This document shows, piece by piece, positions 35,310 through 47,004 of a stretch of DNA of 64,000 bases. The position numbers and the translations under genes were made by a program. Source of the DNA: Cryptomeria japonica (lineage: Eukaryota; Streptophyta; Pinopsida; Cupressales; Cupressaceae); contig NC_081409.1 of the NCBI RefSeq assembly GCF_030272615.1, positions 202,844,449 through 202,908,448 of the forward strand. Direction: 5' to 3'. The notes under the pieces are model-generated. The model searched no databases, was not told where the DNA came from, and worked only from the letters and a program-made list of their open reading frames with translations. Position 1 is the first letter of the stretch; each line of letters begins with the position of its first letter.

Positions 35310-36032
35310 ATTAGGGAAAATGGAATACTCAACCTTCAAGAGAAAATCTTTCTCAGCTAGACATTTTCTACATTTGGTTCATACTAACTTAGGTGGACCA
35401 ATGAGGACTAGGAGTATTCAAGGAGATTGGTACTTCATGATATTTATTGATGACAACTCAAGAATGATGTGGGTCACATTCTTGAAACATAATACAAAAG
35501 CATTCAAGAAATTCAAAGCAATCAGAGCCTTAGTTGAGAATGAAAGTGGAAGGAAGCTGAAATGTTTAAGGACTAATCAAGGTGGTGAATTTACTTCAGA
35601 GGAATTCACTAAATACTATGAAAAAAATAGGATCAAGAGGCAACTATCTACACCAAGGACACCACAACAGAATCATATTGTAGAAAGGAACAAAAAATCA
35701 ATGGTTGAAGCTTCTAGGACTATGTTAATTCAAGGAGGTATAGTTAAGACATTTTGGAGAGAAGCTATTAGCACAACCATTTATATAATGAACCAGATAC
35801 TAGTCAAAAGAGGTAAAGACAAAACACCCTATGAATACTGGTATGGTAGAACACCAAATGTTAGTTACTTCAAATTTTTTGGTAGTAGATGTTTTATTAA
35901 AAGAAGTGATTATATTGGAAATTTTGATGCCAAAAGTGATGAAGGCATATTTCTTGGTTACTCCACCAGGAACAAAGCTTACAAGTTCTACAACAACTGG
36001 ACTAAGAAGATCATTGAAGGTGTCAATGTTTG
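35310..36032 (+). pseudogene. Element A integrase core, second part
   Basis: Frame resumes QLGKMEYSTFK, then the core. The first catalytic Asp is changed (HTNLGGPM) and so is the second (LRTNQGGEF); the Glu remains (NHIVERN). TFWREAISTTIYIMNQ and EGIFLGYSTRNKAY follow. A clear reading frame survives for 237 codons although two of three catalytic acids are gone, suggesting the copy was inactivated by point change rather than by broad decay, or that it was mobilised by other copies. Confidence 0.9.
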
Positions 36033-36033
36033 A

Positions 36034-36400
36034 GTAGATGAATTTCCTAAAAAATCGAAAGAAACCAGCAAGAAGAAGGAAGAAGAAGAACCAAACACAC
36101 TATTTTTGGAACCAGAACTGGTAAAGCCAGAAGTTGGAGAACTGAACATAGAAGCCCCAGTTCAACCGGAACATGAAGGTCCAACAGAAGATGAATAAAG
36201 TGAAGAAGAAGAAGAACCTAAAAACCAAGATCAAGTTATTCCAAGGTATGTCAGACTCAATCACAACCTCAATCAGATTATTGGAGACAAGAATGTGGAT
36301 ATGTTAACTAGAAGAAGGCTAAGAGAAAACTCTACCATTAAGCCTATAACAACAAAATAAGCCTTTGCAGATGAAGACTGGATCAAGGAAATGGAAGAAT
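36034..36400 (+). pseudogene. Element A acidic linker
   Basis: Glu/Lys-rich linker (SKKKEEEEPNTLFLEPE, then VPRYVRLNHNL-type words) between integrase and RT, with stops. Confidence 0.6.
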
Positions 36401-37870
36401 AACTTGATTAGATATATAAGAATAATACATGGTCATTGGTACCCAAACCGAAAAATAATAATGTAATAGGAAAGAAGTGGGTATCAAAAACAAATTGAAT
36501 GAAGATGGAGTAGTGGTGAGGAATAAAGCCAGACTAGTATGCAAAGGATATGCACAAGAGGAAGGTGAATATTATGGTAAGACATTTGCCCTAGTAGCAA
36601 GATTGGAAGGAGTAAGGACTCTACTTGCATTTGCAACATACAGAGGATTTAAGGTATATCAGATGGATGTTAAATCAACATTCTTAAAAGGAATATTGGA
36701 AGAAGAAGTTTACATAGAACAACTAGATGGTTATGCATTAACTGAAGAAAAGGATATGGTGTGCAAGCTTCATAAGGCACTATATGGATTGAAACAAGAA
36801 CGAAGAGCATGGTATGAAAGATTGCACTCTCACTAAGTAAAGATAGGTTTTCAAAGAACCAGTGAAGATAGTAACATATATCTCAAGACAAAAGGAGATA
36901 AAATACTGGTAAGTGAGGTATTTGTTAATGATATCATTTTTCGAGGTAATGATGATATGTGTCATGATTTTGATAATGAAATGATGAATAAATTTGAGAT
37001 GTCACTAGTAGGTGAGATAAAAAAATTCATAGGTTTGTGAATCCAACAGATGAAGGAAGGAATTTTTATCACACAATCCAAGTATGTGAAAAAAGTGTTG
37101 AAAACTTTTGTAATGGGAGATTGTAAACTAGTTGGAACACCAATGGTTACAGGCTATAAATTATCTAAGGAAGATTATTCTACACCAGTTGATGAAAAAG
37201 AATACAGATCCATGATAAGTAAGCTACATTATGTAGTCCACAATAGACCGGATATTGCTCATGCAGTAGGTTGGTTGCTTAATTTCAGAAAAATCCGAAG
37301 GAGTCACACATGATTGCAACTAAAAGTATTTTTGGATTCTTGAAAGGCACAATAGATTATGGGTTATGGTATCCATATGCATGAGACTTTGACTTAAAAG
37401 TCTATACCAATGCATATTGGGCAGACAATGTTGATGACATGATAAGTAAAACCGGAGGAGCATTTTTTCTTGGAGGCAAATTAGTGTCTTGGAGAAACAA
37501 GAAACATAGTTGTATCTCTCAATCAACAACAAAAGTTGAGTATGTTGCAGCTTACATGAATTGTACCCAAGCAATTTGGATGAAACACATATTGGAAGGT
37601 TTCAAGCTGAAGATATCAAGACCGGTGAGAATTTTCTGTAATAACACTAGTGCTATAAATATTTCTAAGAACCCGATGTTGCATGCTAGGACAAAGCATA
37701 TAGAGATGAAGTATCATTTTTTGAAAGAGAAAGTTCAAAGAAAAGATGTATCACTGGAGCACGTTTCCACTAAAAAACAACTAGCAGATATTTTTACTAA
37801 ACTTCTACCTAAGGCTACATTTGAATATCTTAGAGGTGAGTTAGGGGTTGTACCCTTACACGAAGTCAAT
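36401..37870 (+). pseudogene. Element A reverse transcriptase and RNase H
   Basis: RT motifs: [39 protein letters not shown] and LYGLKQERRAWYE. The catalytic motif is changed to FVNDIIFRG (first Asp of the DD pair to Asn). The thumb region shows GTPMVTGYKLSKED. RNase H is open at 37439-37873 (GGAFFLGGKLVSW, IFCNNTSAINISKN with Asp to Asn, HIEMKYHFLKEK, LADIFTKLLPK). Several stops precede it. Inactive. Confidence 0.9.
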
Positions 37871-38235
37871 TAAGCGGATATGGAAGACATCAATCCTGGA
37901 GCGTATTGAAAATCTTGAAGAAGGATTGGTGAAAAATGGAGCTACTCCATAGGGGGAGTAGATAATTGCAAATCGGTGAAGCATGGATACGAAACATAAT
38001 GATGTACCTTCACTTTGGCATCATTGTCAAAGGGGGGGAAGTATATGATTGATAGTATTTATATGTTAAGGAGAGGAGACAGATTGTAGACTAGTTACCA
38101 GCTAAAGATATGAAGATGTAGTTGAAGGATAGTTTATCTTGAAAAATATAAACCAGGATTCCTATACCTGTGTATATGCTTTACTCTCATTTATAGCAAT
38201 CAATTGGTATTGATATTTGTATTGCCATCAATGCC

Positions 38236-38247
38236 AAAGGGGGAGAA
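38236..38247 (+). promoter_or_regulatory. Polypurine tract of A
   Basis: aaagggggagaa abuts the 3' LTR; stem arms are ATGCCAA (38231-38237) and TTGGCAT (38250-38256) with a 12-nt loop. Confidence 0.85.
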
Positions 38248-39610
38248 TGTTGGCATTGCATGAAGATTGCATTGAAGAAGTATAGTGTTGTCATTGATGT
38301 CAATAGAAACTGGTAATGAAGCAGTAAAGCAATTGGTAATGAAGCAGTAAAGAAACCGGTAATGAAGCAATGATGATCAACTAGTAACCCTAACCAGTTG
38401 AGAAGCAGAAACCTAACCGATGAAGCTTGGAGATTGGTTGTGATGATTTATGACTGAATGATGATCGATGATGAAGATGTCATGTAAGCATGTTGCACAT
38501 GATGAGTTTTGAAAAGGTTTTGGGGTGGAAAGATAATCGTTTATCTTGGGAATGATCAAATGTGTATTATGAAGTGATAAACGCGTGATGTGTTACAAGA
38601 TTCAAAGTGCGATGATCCAGGAGTAGTTGTAGATGCCTGGAAGAATGTAAAGTTGATTGCATGTAATCTAACAATCAAGATTGAACTAATGTGTTTGTAA
38701 TATCTATGAGAATTTTAGGGTTTGTGTTGTGTTACCGACCTAATATATTTCTTTATAAGATTGATAGATTGATTGAAAGAGTGGTTGGAAAACTTTATTA
38801 AGTGTGAAAGTGATTATTGCCGAACTAAGAGGTGTGTCTACAGAATGATGTGAAAGCAGATATGAGTGGTAAAGGATCTGATTCAGCAAGGAAGTGTTAT
38901 TTCTAGATCGGTCAAAGAACCTATTTTTCTCTACCTATTACAACATTAAAATCCCTTAACCGGGTAAGCTCTAACATGCTTATTGTTTAAATCCTCTAAC
39001 CAGGTGATCCATTAACTTAGATTTGATATCCTCCACCGAGGTTACCTTTAACAGGGTATTTGTAGTCAATCCCTTAGCCAGGTGGCCCTTAACCGGATCT
39101 GTTCCTAATAGAACATTCTTGTATAAGCTTCTAATAAGGCTTGACTCCTAATAGGGCAAACTTCAGAAGAGTTCAAAATACTTGTGGGTATTCATCCCAA
39201 TCGTGGTTTTTTCCCGTTTGGGTTTCCATGTGAAAAATCATTATGTCAAGTGCTGAATGATTTTGTAGATGTGTTTTTGGTATGGTTGATATGAATGACT
39301 GGTAAATCTGCAAAGATATATTTAAATGACTAGAAATGATCTAAAATATGTTATTACTAGTATTAGCAAAGTGGTTGAAGGTTTTGGTAAAATGATATTT
39401 AAGTTTCAAATCTGTTGCTTTATATCACTGAAATATTAGGTCAACTGGTAAGGTTTAACAAAGCAGTTGCAGATTTCTTAAAGTGTTTAAACCGATATAT
39501 TTTGTGAGTTGTTTTTTAGTTGGAAATAAGTTTAGTTTATTTTCTATCTATTGTTTCACCCTCCCCCACTTAGTAGTTGACCGGATCTCTACAGTTTCAT
39601 CATATTATCA
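38248..39610 (+). repeat. A 3' LTR (1363 bp)
   Basis: TGTTGGCATTGCATG to ..ATTATCA, followed by tattc and the rest of the E 5' LTR. It has the same block order as the 5' copy. Confidence 0.9.
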
Positions 39611-39615
39611 TATTC

Positions 39616-40704
39616 AAGGAACAATTTCTTGGGAAATAATGAAATACTTAGTGGAGTGTTTTGAGGTTTTGAACTTCGGTACAAATCGGATTTTTTTTAT
39701 GAGTTATGATCAACCAATGGTTGTCATTGCATTGTAAATTGTTATAATGATCTAGATAATGATATGATATGATCTGTATTGTAATTTCAAGATGTAATTA
39801 GGGTTTATTGGCCAGCCTAGTTGATATGTCTATTTAGGACGACACAGTTGATGTTTTATGTGTCGGTGCTCCTAGGAAAATGAGTTGAGTTGTCTCAGTG
39901 AAGAAAGAGATCTTCCTGAGTGTTGTAGACTATGAAGCATAACTAGATCTGATTTAGCAAGTTGAAAGTGCAAAGTAACAGATCACCTTTTCACTGTTCT
40001 TCCCTAACAGTTACAACAACTTAAATCCCTTAATCGGGTAGGTCCTAACAATCCTTAATCATTTAAGTCCTCTAATAGGGAAGCTCTCAAAAAGAGTGGT
40101 AAATCCTCTCATGAGGTTGATCCTAATAGATCATTAAGCTCCTAGCTAGAGTAATATGTAAATCCCTTAACTGAGTGACTCCTAATAGGGTCTACTCCTA
40201 ACCAAATTTGTAAGCTCCTAACAGGGCGTACTTCCAAAGTGTACAAATTTTAGCGGGTACCAACTCCTAGCATGGTTTTTCCCATTTGGGTTTCCACGTT
40301 AAAAAAGTTATGGTGTTCATGTGTGGAATTATTTTCTTATGATATTAATGTTTTATTTTTGATTACCAGTTAAGACATGTTATATTTTTTTATTGGAGAT
40401 CTTAAAGTGGTTACCGATATTGATAGTTAAATGGTTGATGAGGCATTCTGACCAGTTAATCAGTTGGTAAAAGTGTTTCTTGATTTGATGGCTAATCCGA
40501 TTAATAAGTTTACATAAGTGTGAAATGATTATCTAGATCTGAAAAGGAAAGTGTGAAATCTATTAAGAAGAATTGGTTTATGTGTTGAATGTTTTTCAGA
40601 TCTGAGAAAAGTTTGTTTTGGATTAAAAGTTTCAGTTCTTGTTAATGCTAATTCACCCCCCCTCCCCCACTCTTAGTATTAATTGGATCCTCACTGTATT
40701 AACA
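39616..40704 (+). repeat. E 5' LTR, right part
   Basis: Continues from 14580 (aaggaacaatttcttgg) and ends ..GTATTAACA. It contains the CTAAC array (about 40015-40250), the GGGTTTCCACGTT block near 40290 and the terminal hairpin. Confidence 0.9.
40642..40682 (+). other. Terminal C-loop hairpin of E 5' LTR
   Basis: Ten-base arms TTAATGCTAA (40642-40651) and TTAGTATTAA (40673-40682), with one G-T pair and a C-rich loop. Confidence 0.75.
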
Positions 40705-40718
40705 ATTGGTATCAGAGC
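40705..40718 (+). promoter_or_regulatory. Primer binding site of E
   Basis: attggtatcagagc, a perfect Met-tRNA-type site directly after the LTR. Confidence 0.9.
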
Positions 40719-40778
40719 ATTGGTCCTCTATGTGCAAAAAGATTAACTGCTTGAGGAAAAGGTTCAGAGGTAGTCAAG

Positions 40779-41740
40779 ATGATGAAGAAAGAGGGTCCCA
40801 AGCTCAACAAGGATAACTACAAGATCTAGAAAGATAGAATGAAGATCTACCTTAAAGGTCTTGGTGCACAATACTGGAAACATGTTGAAACAAAATATTT
40901 TGCTCCTACTACTACTCCCTTGACATCAAATGAACTCAAAGAGCAGCAAGAGAACATGAAAGCCCTAGAAGTTATTGTAAGTACTTTATCTGATTCAGAA
41001 TATATTGATGTTCAAGGATTAGAAACTGCAGGTGAGGTTTGGGAAAAGTTAGATGCAATCTATGGAGGAGATGAGCATTTACAAAGATCAAAAGAGGAAA
41101 GCTTAAGAGGAAAATTTGATGACATGAGAATGCAAGAAGGAGAGAATATTGCACAGTATGGTCAGAGAATGAAAAAATTTGTTGGCAGCATAAAAGGTAC
41201 TAGTAGTAAAATAGATGGTGATGCAGTGGTGAGTAAAATGCTCAAAACCCTCTAACCTCAGTATGCTATTAGAGTATCAACAATCCAAGAACTTAGATCT
41301 ATTTCAAAGGATAAAGTTACTGTTGATTCTTTAATCAGTAAGCTAACTACTTTTGAGCTTAATAGTTTGACAATAGTGTTACTAAACCTAGTGAATCTTC
41401 CTTTAAAGATTATGTTACCAATTCATCTACTAGAAAAGGAAAATATGTATGTCACAATCATGAATGCATATCAAGTCAAGGAGGTAACCAGGGAAGTGAA
41501 GACAATGAAGATAATGTAATGGAATTCGAGGCACTGTTGGCAAAGAAATTTTCAAGAGGCACCGGTAAGTATAAAGGAAAGCTACCCTTAAAATGTTTCT
41601 CTTGTAGTAGAATTGGTCATATTGCAGCTAATTGCCCTAATACTGACAAAAAGGAGAAATTTAGAAAGTATAAAGGAAAAGGGAAAAAGAAATGTTATGT
41701 TGCAATGGATGAAGGTGCTACTAATAAAGAGTCTAAATAA
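40779..41740 (+). pseudogene. Element E gag
   Basis: ATG at 40779 opens MMKKEGPKLNKDNYKI, then a stop. The capsid core is open at 40839-41255 (MKIYLKGLGAQYW, SLRGKFDDMRMQEGE), followed by a stop and PQYAIRVSTIQELRS and a frameshift near 41370. At 41519-41740 the frame has EFEALLAKKF, a complete zinc knuckle CFSCSRIGHIAANC, and a Lys-rich tail. Retrotran_gag_2/UBN2 type, as in A, B and G. Confidence 0.9.
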
Positions 41741-41761
41741 TTTGAAGATAATGAAGAGATT

Positions 41762-42193
41762 GTGTTTGTAGCCATGAAGGAGGAATTATTTGATGAGAAG
41801 GCACTAGTTTCTCATGTAGAAAATAGTGATGAATGGATTATAGACAGTGGCTTCTCACACCACATGACCGGAGATAAAAGTAAGTTTATAACTCTTAATG
41901 AATTTGATGGAGGAGTTGTTAGATTTGGAAATGACTCTCCCTACATGGTGAAAGGTAAAGGTTCTATTTCTTTAAATAGGAAGAGTAATGCTAATGATTT
42001 CTTTTGGGTTGATGGTCTAAAGCATAATCTATTAAGTGTTGGACAACTCAATGATAAAGTTTATTTGCTTGAGTTTAATGGTGGAGTCTGCAGAATTCTT
42101 GGAGGTAATGGTGAATTGATTGCTACCAGGAAGCAAACTAGAGGTAACTTATTTCATTTGAATGCTAATGTCAATAATTGGCTAGTTGCATGA
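41762..42193 (+). pseudogene. Element E protease and GAG-pre-integrase
   Basis: Active site DEWIIDSGFSHHMTGDK (DSG kept, following Cys changed to Phe), then GGVVRFGNDSPYMVKGKG and GLKHNLLSVGQLNDK, ending NNWLVA and a stop. Confidence 0.9.
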
Positions 42194-43174
42194 ATGGAAG
42201 ATAGTTGGTTGTGGCACAGGAGATGTTGTCATATAAACCGGATAATGTGATTTGTAAATATTGTAAAATTGGTAAGATGACCTCTATTTCATTTAAAAGA
42301 AAGAAGTGTACATATGAGAATATTTTGGATTTGGTACATATTGATATTTGTGGCCCTATGAGAACAAAAAGTTATTTTTGTGATAGGTATTTCATGCTTT
42401 TTACAGATGATTATTCTAAAAGAATATGGGTTACATTCTTAAAGGAAAAATTTGAAGCTTTTAGTAAATTCAGAACATTCAAATCTCTAGTTAAGAATGA
42501 TACCGGTAAGAACTTGATATGTTTAAGGTTAGACTGAGGAGGAGAATTCATATCTGATAAATTTGTTAAGTATTGTGATGAATAGGGTATCAAGAGACAG
42601 ATGTCAGCTCCGAGAACACCACAACAAAATGGCATAGCAGAAAGGATGAACAGAACAATAGTTGATGCTTTTATAACAATGTTATTATGTGTTGGTACAA
42701 GGTAATGTGCCTAAGATGTTTTGGAGAGAAGCAGTTAGTACTGTAGTATATACATTAAACCAGGTACTTGTGAAGAAAGGTAATAACAAGACACCTTATG
42801 AGCTATGGTATGGTAAAACTCCCTATGTGAGTTACTTTAAAATCTTTGGAAGTCAATGTTTCATTAAGATAGATAACTATACTGAGAAATTTGATGCAAA
42901 ATCTGATGAAGGAATTCTTCTTGGTTACTCTTCTAAGAGTAAAGCATATAAATGTTATAATAAGAGAACTAAGAAAATTGTTGAAAATGCTAATGTGAAG
43001 GTGTATTATTTGTCAAATAAGTCTGAAGGTACAAGCATATTAGAACCTAAAAATAATGATAATGTGGAAAAACTTTTGATCATTAAACCGAAAGCACAAA
43101 ATAATGATCAATCGACAAATGCAGAATTAGGTGCTCAATCGGTAAGCGATGATAGTGTGGAAGAGAATACATAA
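42194..43174 (+). pseudogene. Element E integrase
   Basis: Begins EDSWLWHRRCCHIN; a deletion then shortens the HHCC region (ICKYCKIGKM keeps the C-x2-C). The core carries all three acids: VHIDICGPM, LRLD followed by a stop and GGEF, and NGIAERMN. After a frameshift near 42690 it continues KMFWREAVSTVVYTLNQVL and EGILLGYSSKSKAYKCYN, then a Glu/Asn-rich linker to 43174. Confidence 0.9.
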
Positions 43175-43429
43175 TCAGAAAAGGAAGATGTGGAACTGAC
43201 ATAGGCTATACCTAGATATGTCAGATTAAATCACTCACAAGAACAGATAATTGGTGATAAGAATGCAGGTGTGTAGACCAGAAGAAATATTAGAGAAAAT
43301 TCTTGTTTGATCTCTACAGTGGAACCCAAGACAATTAAAGAAGCACTGAATGATGATGATTGGGTGAATGCAATGAATGAAGAATTAGATCAAATTGATA
43401 AAATTAGACATGGTCACTTGTTCCTAGAC

Positions 43430-44858
43430 CGAAGGATAATAATGTCATTGGACCAAAATGGGTCTTTAGGAATAAGTTAAATGAAGAAGGAAAAGTTGTA
43501 ATAAATAAAGAAAGGTTAGTCTACAAAGGATATGCATAGGAAAGAAGGAGAGGATTATGGTGAAAAATTTGCATCGATTGCTAGATTAGAAGGTGTAAGG
43601 ATGTTGCTAGCATTTGTTGCATATAAAGGCTTCAAATTCTACCAAATGGATGTCAAGTCAGCCTTTTTGAATGGAATCCTAGAAGAGGAGGTATACATTG
43701 AACAACCTAATGGATTTTCCTTGACTGATGATAAGGACATGGTGAATAAATTGCCTTAATCTTTGTATGGTCTTAAGTAGGCACCGAGAGCATGGCATGA
43801 GAGACTTCATGCACATTTCATCAAGATTGGATTTCAACGTACCAGTGAGGACAATAATATATACTTGAAGACTAATGGAGACAAGATGCTAATTGTAGAA
43901 GTACTTGTAGATGACATAATTTTTGGTGGCAATGATGATATGACTATAATTTTTTTTGATGAGATGAAAAACGAATTTGAAATGTCTCCAATTGGTGAAA
44001 TAGAGTTCTTTATTGGTTTACAGGTCCAACAACTGGATAATGGTATCTTTATTTGTCAAAGCAAGTATATCAAAAAAGTGTTGAAGACTTTCAGCATGGA
44101 AGAATGCAAACCAGTAGGTACACCTATGGTAACAAGCTGCAAATTATCAAAACAAGATGATTCCCCATTTGTTAGTGAAAAGGAGTATAGATCCATGATT
44201 GGCAAGCTACATTATGTTGTTCATAGCAGACTGGATATTGCTCATGTTGTTGTCTTAGTAGCTAGATTTCAAAAGGAACTGAAGGAAAGTCACATGATGG
44301 TTGTGAAAAGGATTTTTCAGTATCTCAAAGGCACATTAGACTATGGATTATGGTATCCTTGCAAAGGAGATTTCACTTTGGATGTCTTTACTGATGTAGA
44401 TTGGGGAGGTAATGTGGATGAAAGGAAAATCACAACCGGTGGAGATTTTCTACTTGGAGGAAAACTAGTAGCATGGACAAGAAAGAAACAATCATGTGTT
44501 TCTCAATTTATAGTTGAAGCTGAGTATGTTTTTGCATCTATGAATTGCACGCAGGCCATATGGATGAGACATGTGCTAGAAGGATTCAAGATATATATGT
44601 CTGAACCATTGACTATGTATTGTGATAGTACAAGTGCAATAAATATTTCTAAGAATCCTATACTTCATGCTAGAACCAAGCACATAGAGTTGAAGTATCA
44701 TTTCTTAAGAGAAAGAGTTCAAGAGAAGCGGGTGAAGATGTAATATGTGAAGAGCAAATATCAGCTAGCTGATATCTTTACTAAACCCTTACCAAAAACT
44801 ACCTTTGAGTTTCTTAGAGGTAAATTAGGGGTTAGACCCATACACCGAAAGAATTAAG
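43430..44858 (+). pseudogene. Element E reverse transcriptase and RNase H
   Basis: RT starts near 43440 ([15 protein letters not shown]) with stops, then YQMDVKSAFLNG and YIEQPNGFSL. A long open frame at 43865-44743 includes the catalytic VLVDDIIFGG, FFIGLQVQQ, GTPMVTSCKLSKQDD, YLKGTLDYGLWYP, the RNase H start FTDVDWGGNVDE and MYCDSTSAINISKN. After one stop it ends LADIFTKPLPK and RKN at 44858. Best RT/RNase H frame of the MMKREGPK group here. Confidence 0.95.
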
Positions 44859-45319
44859 ATGCTAGAGATGCATCAATCTTATGGATTTCATGTTTATCTT
44901 TCACTAAGGATTGATGAAGATGTGGGCTACTCTGTAGGGGGGGCGTCCCTCATGCAATTTTGATATGATTTTCCTGATTTACAACTCTAATCTGATAAGA
45001 TGATATAATTCTGATACATGGAAGAGGTAGCAGCTGAATTGAAGACAAGTGATGCATTTCAATCTTTGGCATTGTTGTCAAAGGGAGAGAAGAAACATAA
45101 GGGGGAGAAGAAAAGCAAAATTAGACATGAGAGAAGTTGATGATCAGCCTTGAGAAGAAAAGGAGTCTATCAGAAAGGGGGAGAAGAACAAGATCAAATA
45201 TGAGAGAAGATAAAAAGAAGAAAATTGACAAATGATGTGTTACCGGCTAGCAAGTTGTAGATGATTGGATATGATAATGATCACTCTGATTGTGTATCTG
45301 ATTGGTGTTTCCATCAATG
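44859..45319 (+). other. E pre-LTR purine-rich spacer
   Basis: Contains four or more G-rich purine tracts (about 44935, 45079, 45098, 45176) with agggggagaag-type words before the true polypurine tract. No gene. Confidence 0.7.
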
Positions 45320-45333
45320 CCAAAGGGGGAGAA
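45320..45333 (+). promoter_or_regulatory. Polypurine tract of E
   Basis: ccaaagggggagaa abuts the LTR; stem arms ATGCCAA (45317-45323) and TTGGCAT (45336-45342) with a 12-nt loop. Confidence 0.85.
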
Positions 45334-47004
45334 TGTTGGCATGATTGGCATAACTGATGCAGATGAGATGATGACAGTTGATGAGGAATGACTGTATCGG
45401 TAGAAGAAAGAAGACTGAGATTTGACATGATTAGTTATTTCTGTTGTCATTGATGGAAACTAGTGTCAACTAATGTTTGATGATGCTTACAGATGGTTTT
45501 TGATGTTTGACTTGTTGGCTAAGTGATTTGGTTTACTGGAGATAGAGTTTGACTATTTGATAGGGTTTACCGGCAAGTTTGAGAATTAGGACTTTAACCG
45601 GTAAAAAAGAGAAGTTTTGATTGAATCGAGTGATCAGTGATGATTGGTGACTTGTGGTTTGAAATATAAGCTTTCATGATGGATTTGTGTATGTGAATTG
45701 AACTGCATCTTGCGATGATTAATAGAAGGCATGTTTTGGATTTCTGATGAAGTTTTGCTAGGGTTTAAGTAGGGTTTAAGGATCGGAGATGAATTCACTC
45801 AACCGATAATGATTTTTTTATATGACGGTGATTGATGGTGATTATACATGAAGGAGGTAACACGACATAGCTCGTGTAGATGATTTGAATGCTATTTTGG
45901 CATGATTCAAGGAAGAATTGCTTGGGAAACAACGAAACACTTAGTGGAGTGTTTTGAGGTTTTGAACTTTGGTACAGATCAGATTTTTGTGATGAGTTAT
46001 GATCAACCAACGATTGATATTGCATTGTAAATTATTATAATGATATGGATAATGATCTGATATGATCTGTATTGTAATTTCAAGATGTAATTAGGGTTTA
46101 TTGGCTGACCTAGTTGAGATGTCTATTTAGGATGACACAGTTGATGTTTTATGTGTTGGTGGTCCTAGGAAAATGAGTTGATCCATCCCAGAGAAGAAAG
46201 AGATCTACTTGAGTGTTGCAGACTGTGAAGCATAACTGGATCTAATTTAGCAAGCTGAAAGTGCAAAGTAACATATCATCTTTTTACTATTGTTCTCTAA
46301 CAATTACAATAGCTTAAATACCTTAATCGAGTAGGTCCTAATATGCCTTAATCATTTAAGTCCTCTAATAGGGAAGCTTTCAAAAAGGGTGGTAAATCCT
46401 CTCACGAGGTTGATCCTAGCAGATCATTAAGCTCCTAGCTGGAGTGATAGGTAAATCCCTTAACTGGGTGACTCCTAATAGGGTCTGCTCCTAACCGAGT
46501 CTATTGTAAGCTCCTGACATTGCTAAGCTCCTGACAGGGTGTACTTCAAAAGAGTACAAATTTCAATGGGTACCAACTCCCACCGTGGTTTTTCCCATTT
46601 AGGTTTCCACGTCAAAAAAATTATGGTGTTCATGTGTGGAATGCATTTCTTATGATGTTCATGTTTTATTTTTTATTATCGATTAAGACAGGTTATGTTT
46701 GTTTATCAGAGATCTTAAAGTGGTTACCAGTATTGATGGTTAAATGGTTGATGAGGCATTCTGACTAGTTAATCAGTTGGTAAAAGTGTTCATGAATCTG
46801 ATATTAATTTGATGGCTAATCTAATTAATAAGTTTACATAAGTGTAAAATGATTGTCTAGATCTGAAAAGGAAAGTGTGAAATTTGTTAACACGAATTGG
46901 TTTATGTGTTGAATGTTTTTCAGATCTAAGAAAAGTTTGTTTTGGAGTTAAAAGTTTCAGTTCTTGTTAATACTGATTCACCCTCTCCCCCCCCCCCCCC
47001 TCTT
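45334..47004 (+). repeat. E 3' LTR, left part
   Basis: TGTTGGCATGATTGG onward. It shows the uninterrupted site where A entered the 5' copy (near 45904). A long C tract (46987-47000) precedes the G insertion after CTCTT (47000-47004). Confidence 0.9.

Larger units (their letters stand above)
14581..39610 (+). mobile_element. Ty1/copia element A with nested solo LTR and B
   Basis: LTRs at 14581-15952 and 38248-39610 frame gag-pol. Target duplication is gattc (14576-14580) against tattc (39611-39615), one mismatch. The uninterrupted site is visible in the E 3' LTR near 45904 (gattcaaggaagaattg), which confirms the insertion. A holds a 2-kb solo LTR in gag and element B at the start of integrase. 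Own length is about 7.3 kb. Key catalytic residues are lost (see integrase and RT entries), so A was long dead or decayed early. Confidence 0.9.

Noticed and set aside
36477-36836. Intact RT gene in A
   Set aside because: A 119-codon open part exists, but stops flank it and the catalytic FVDD is FVND.
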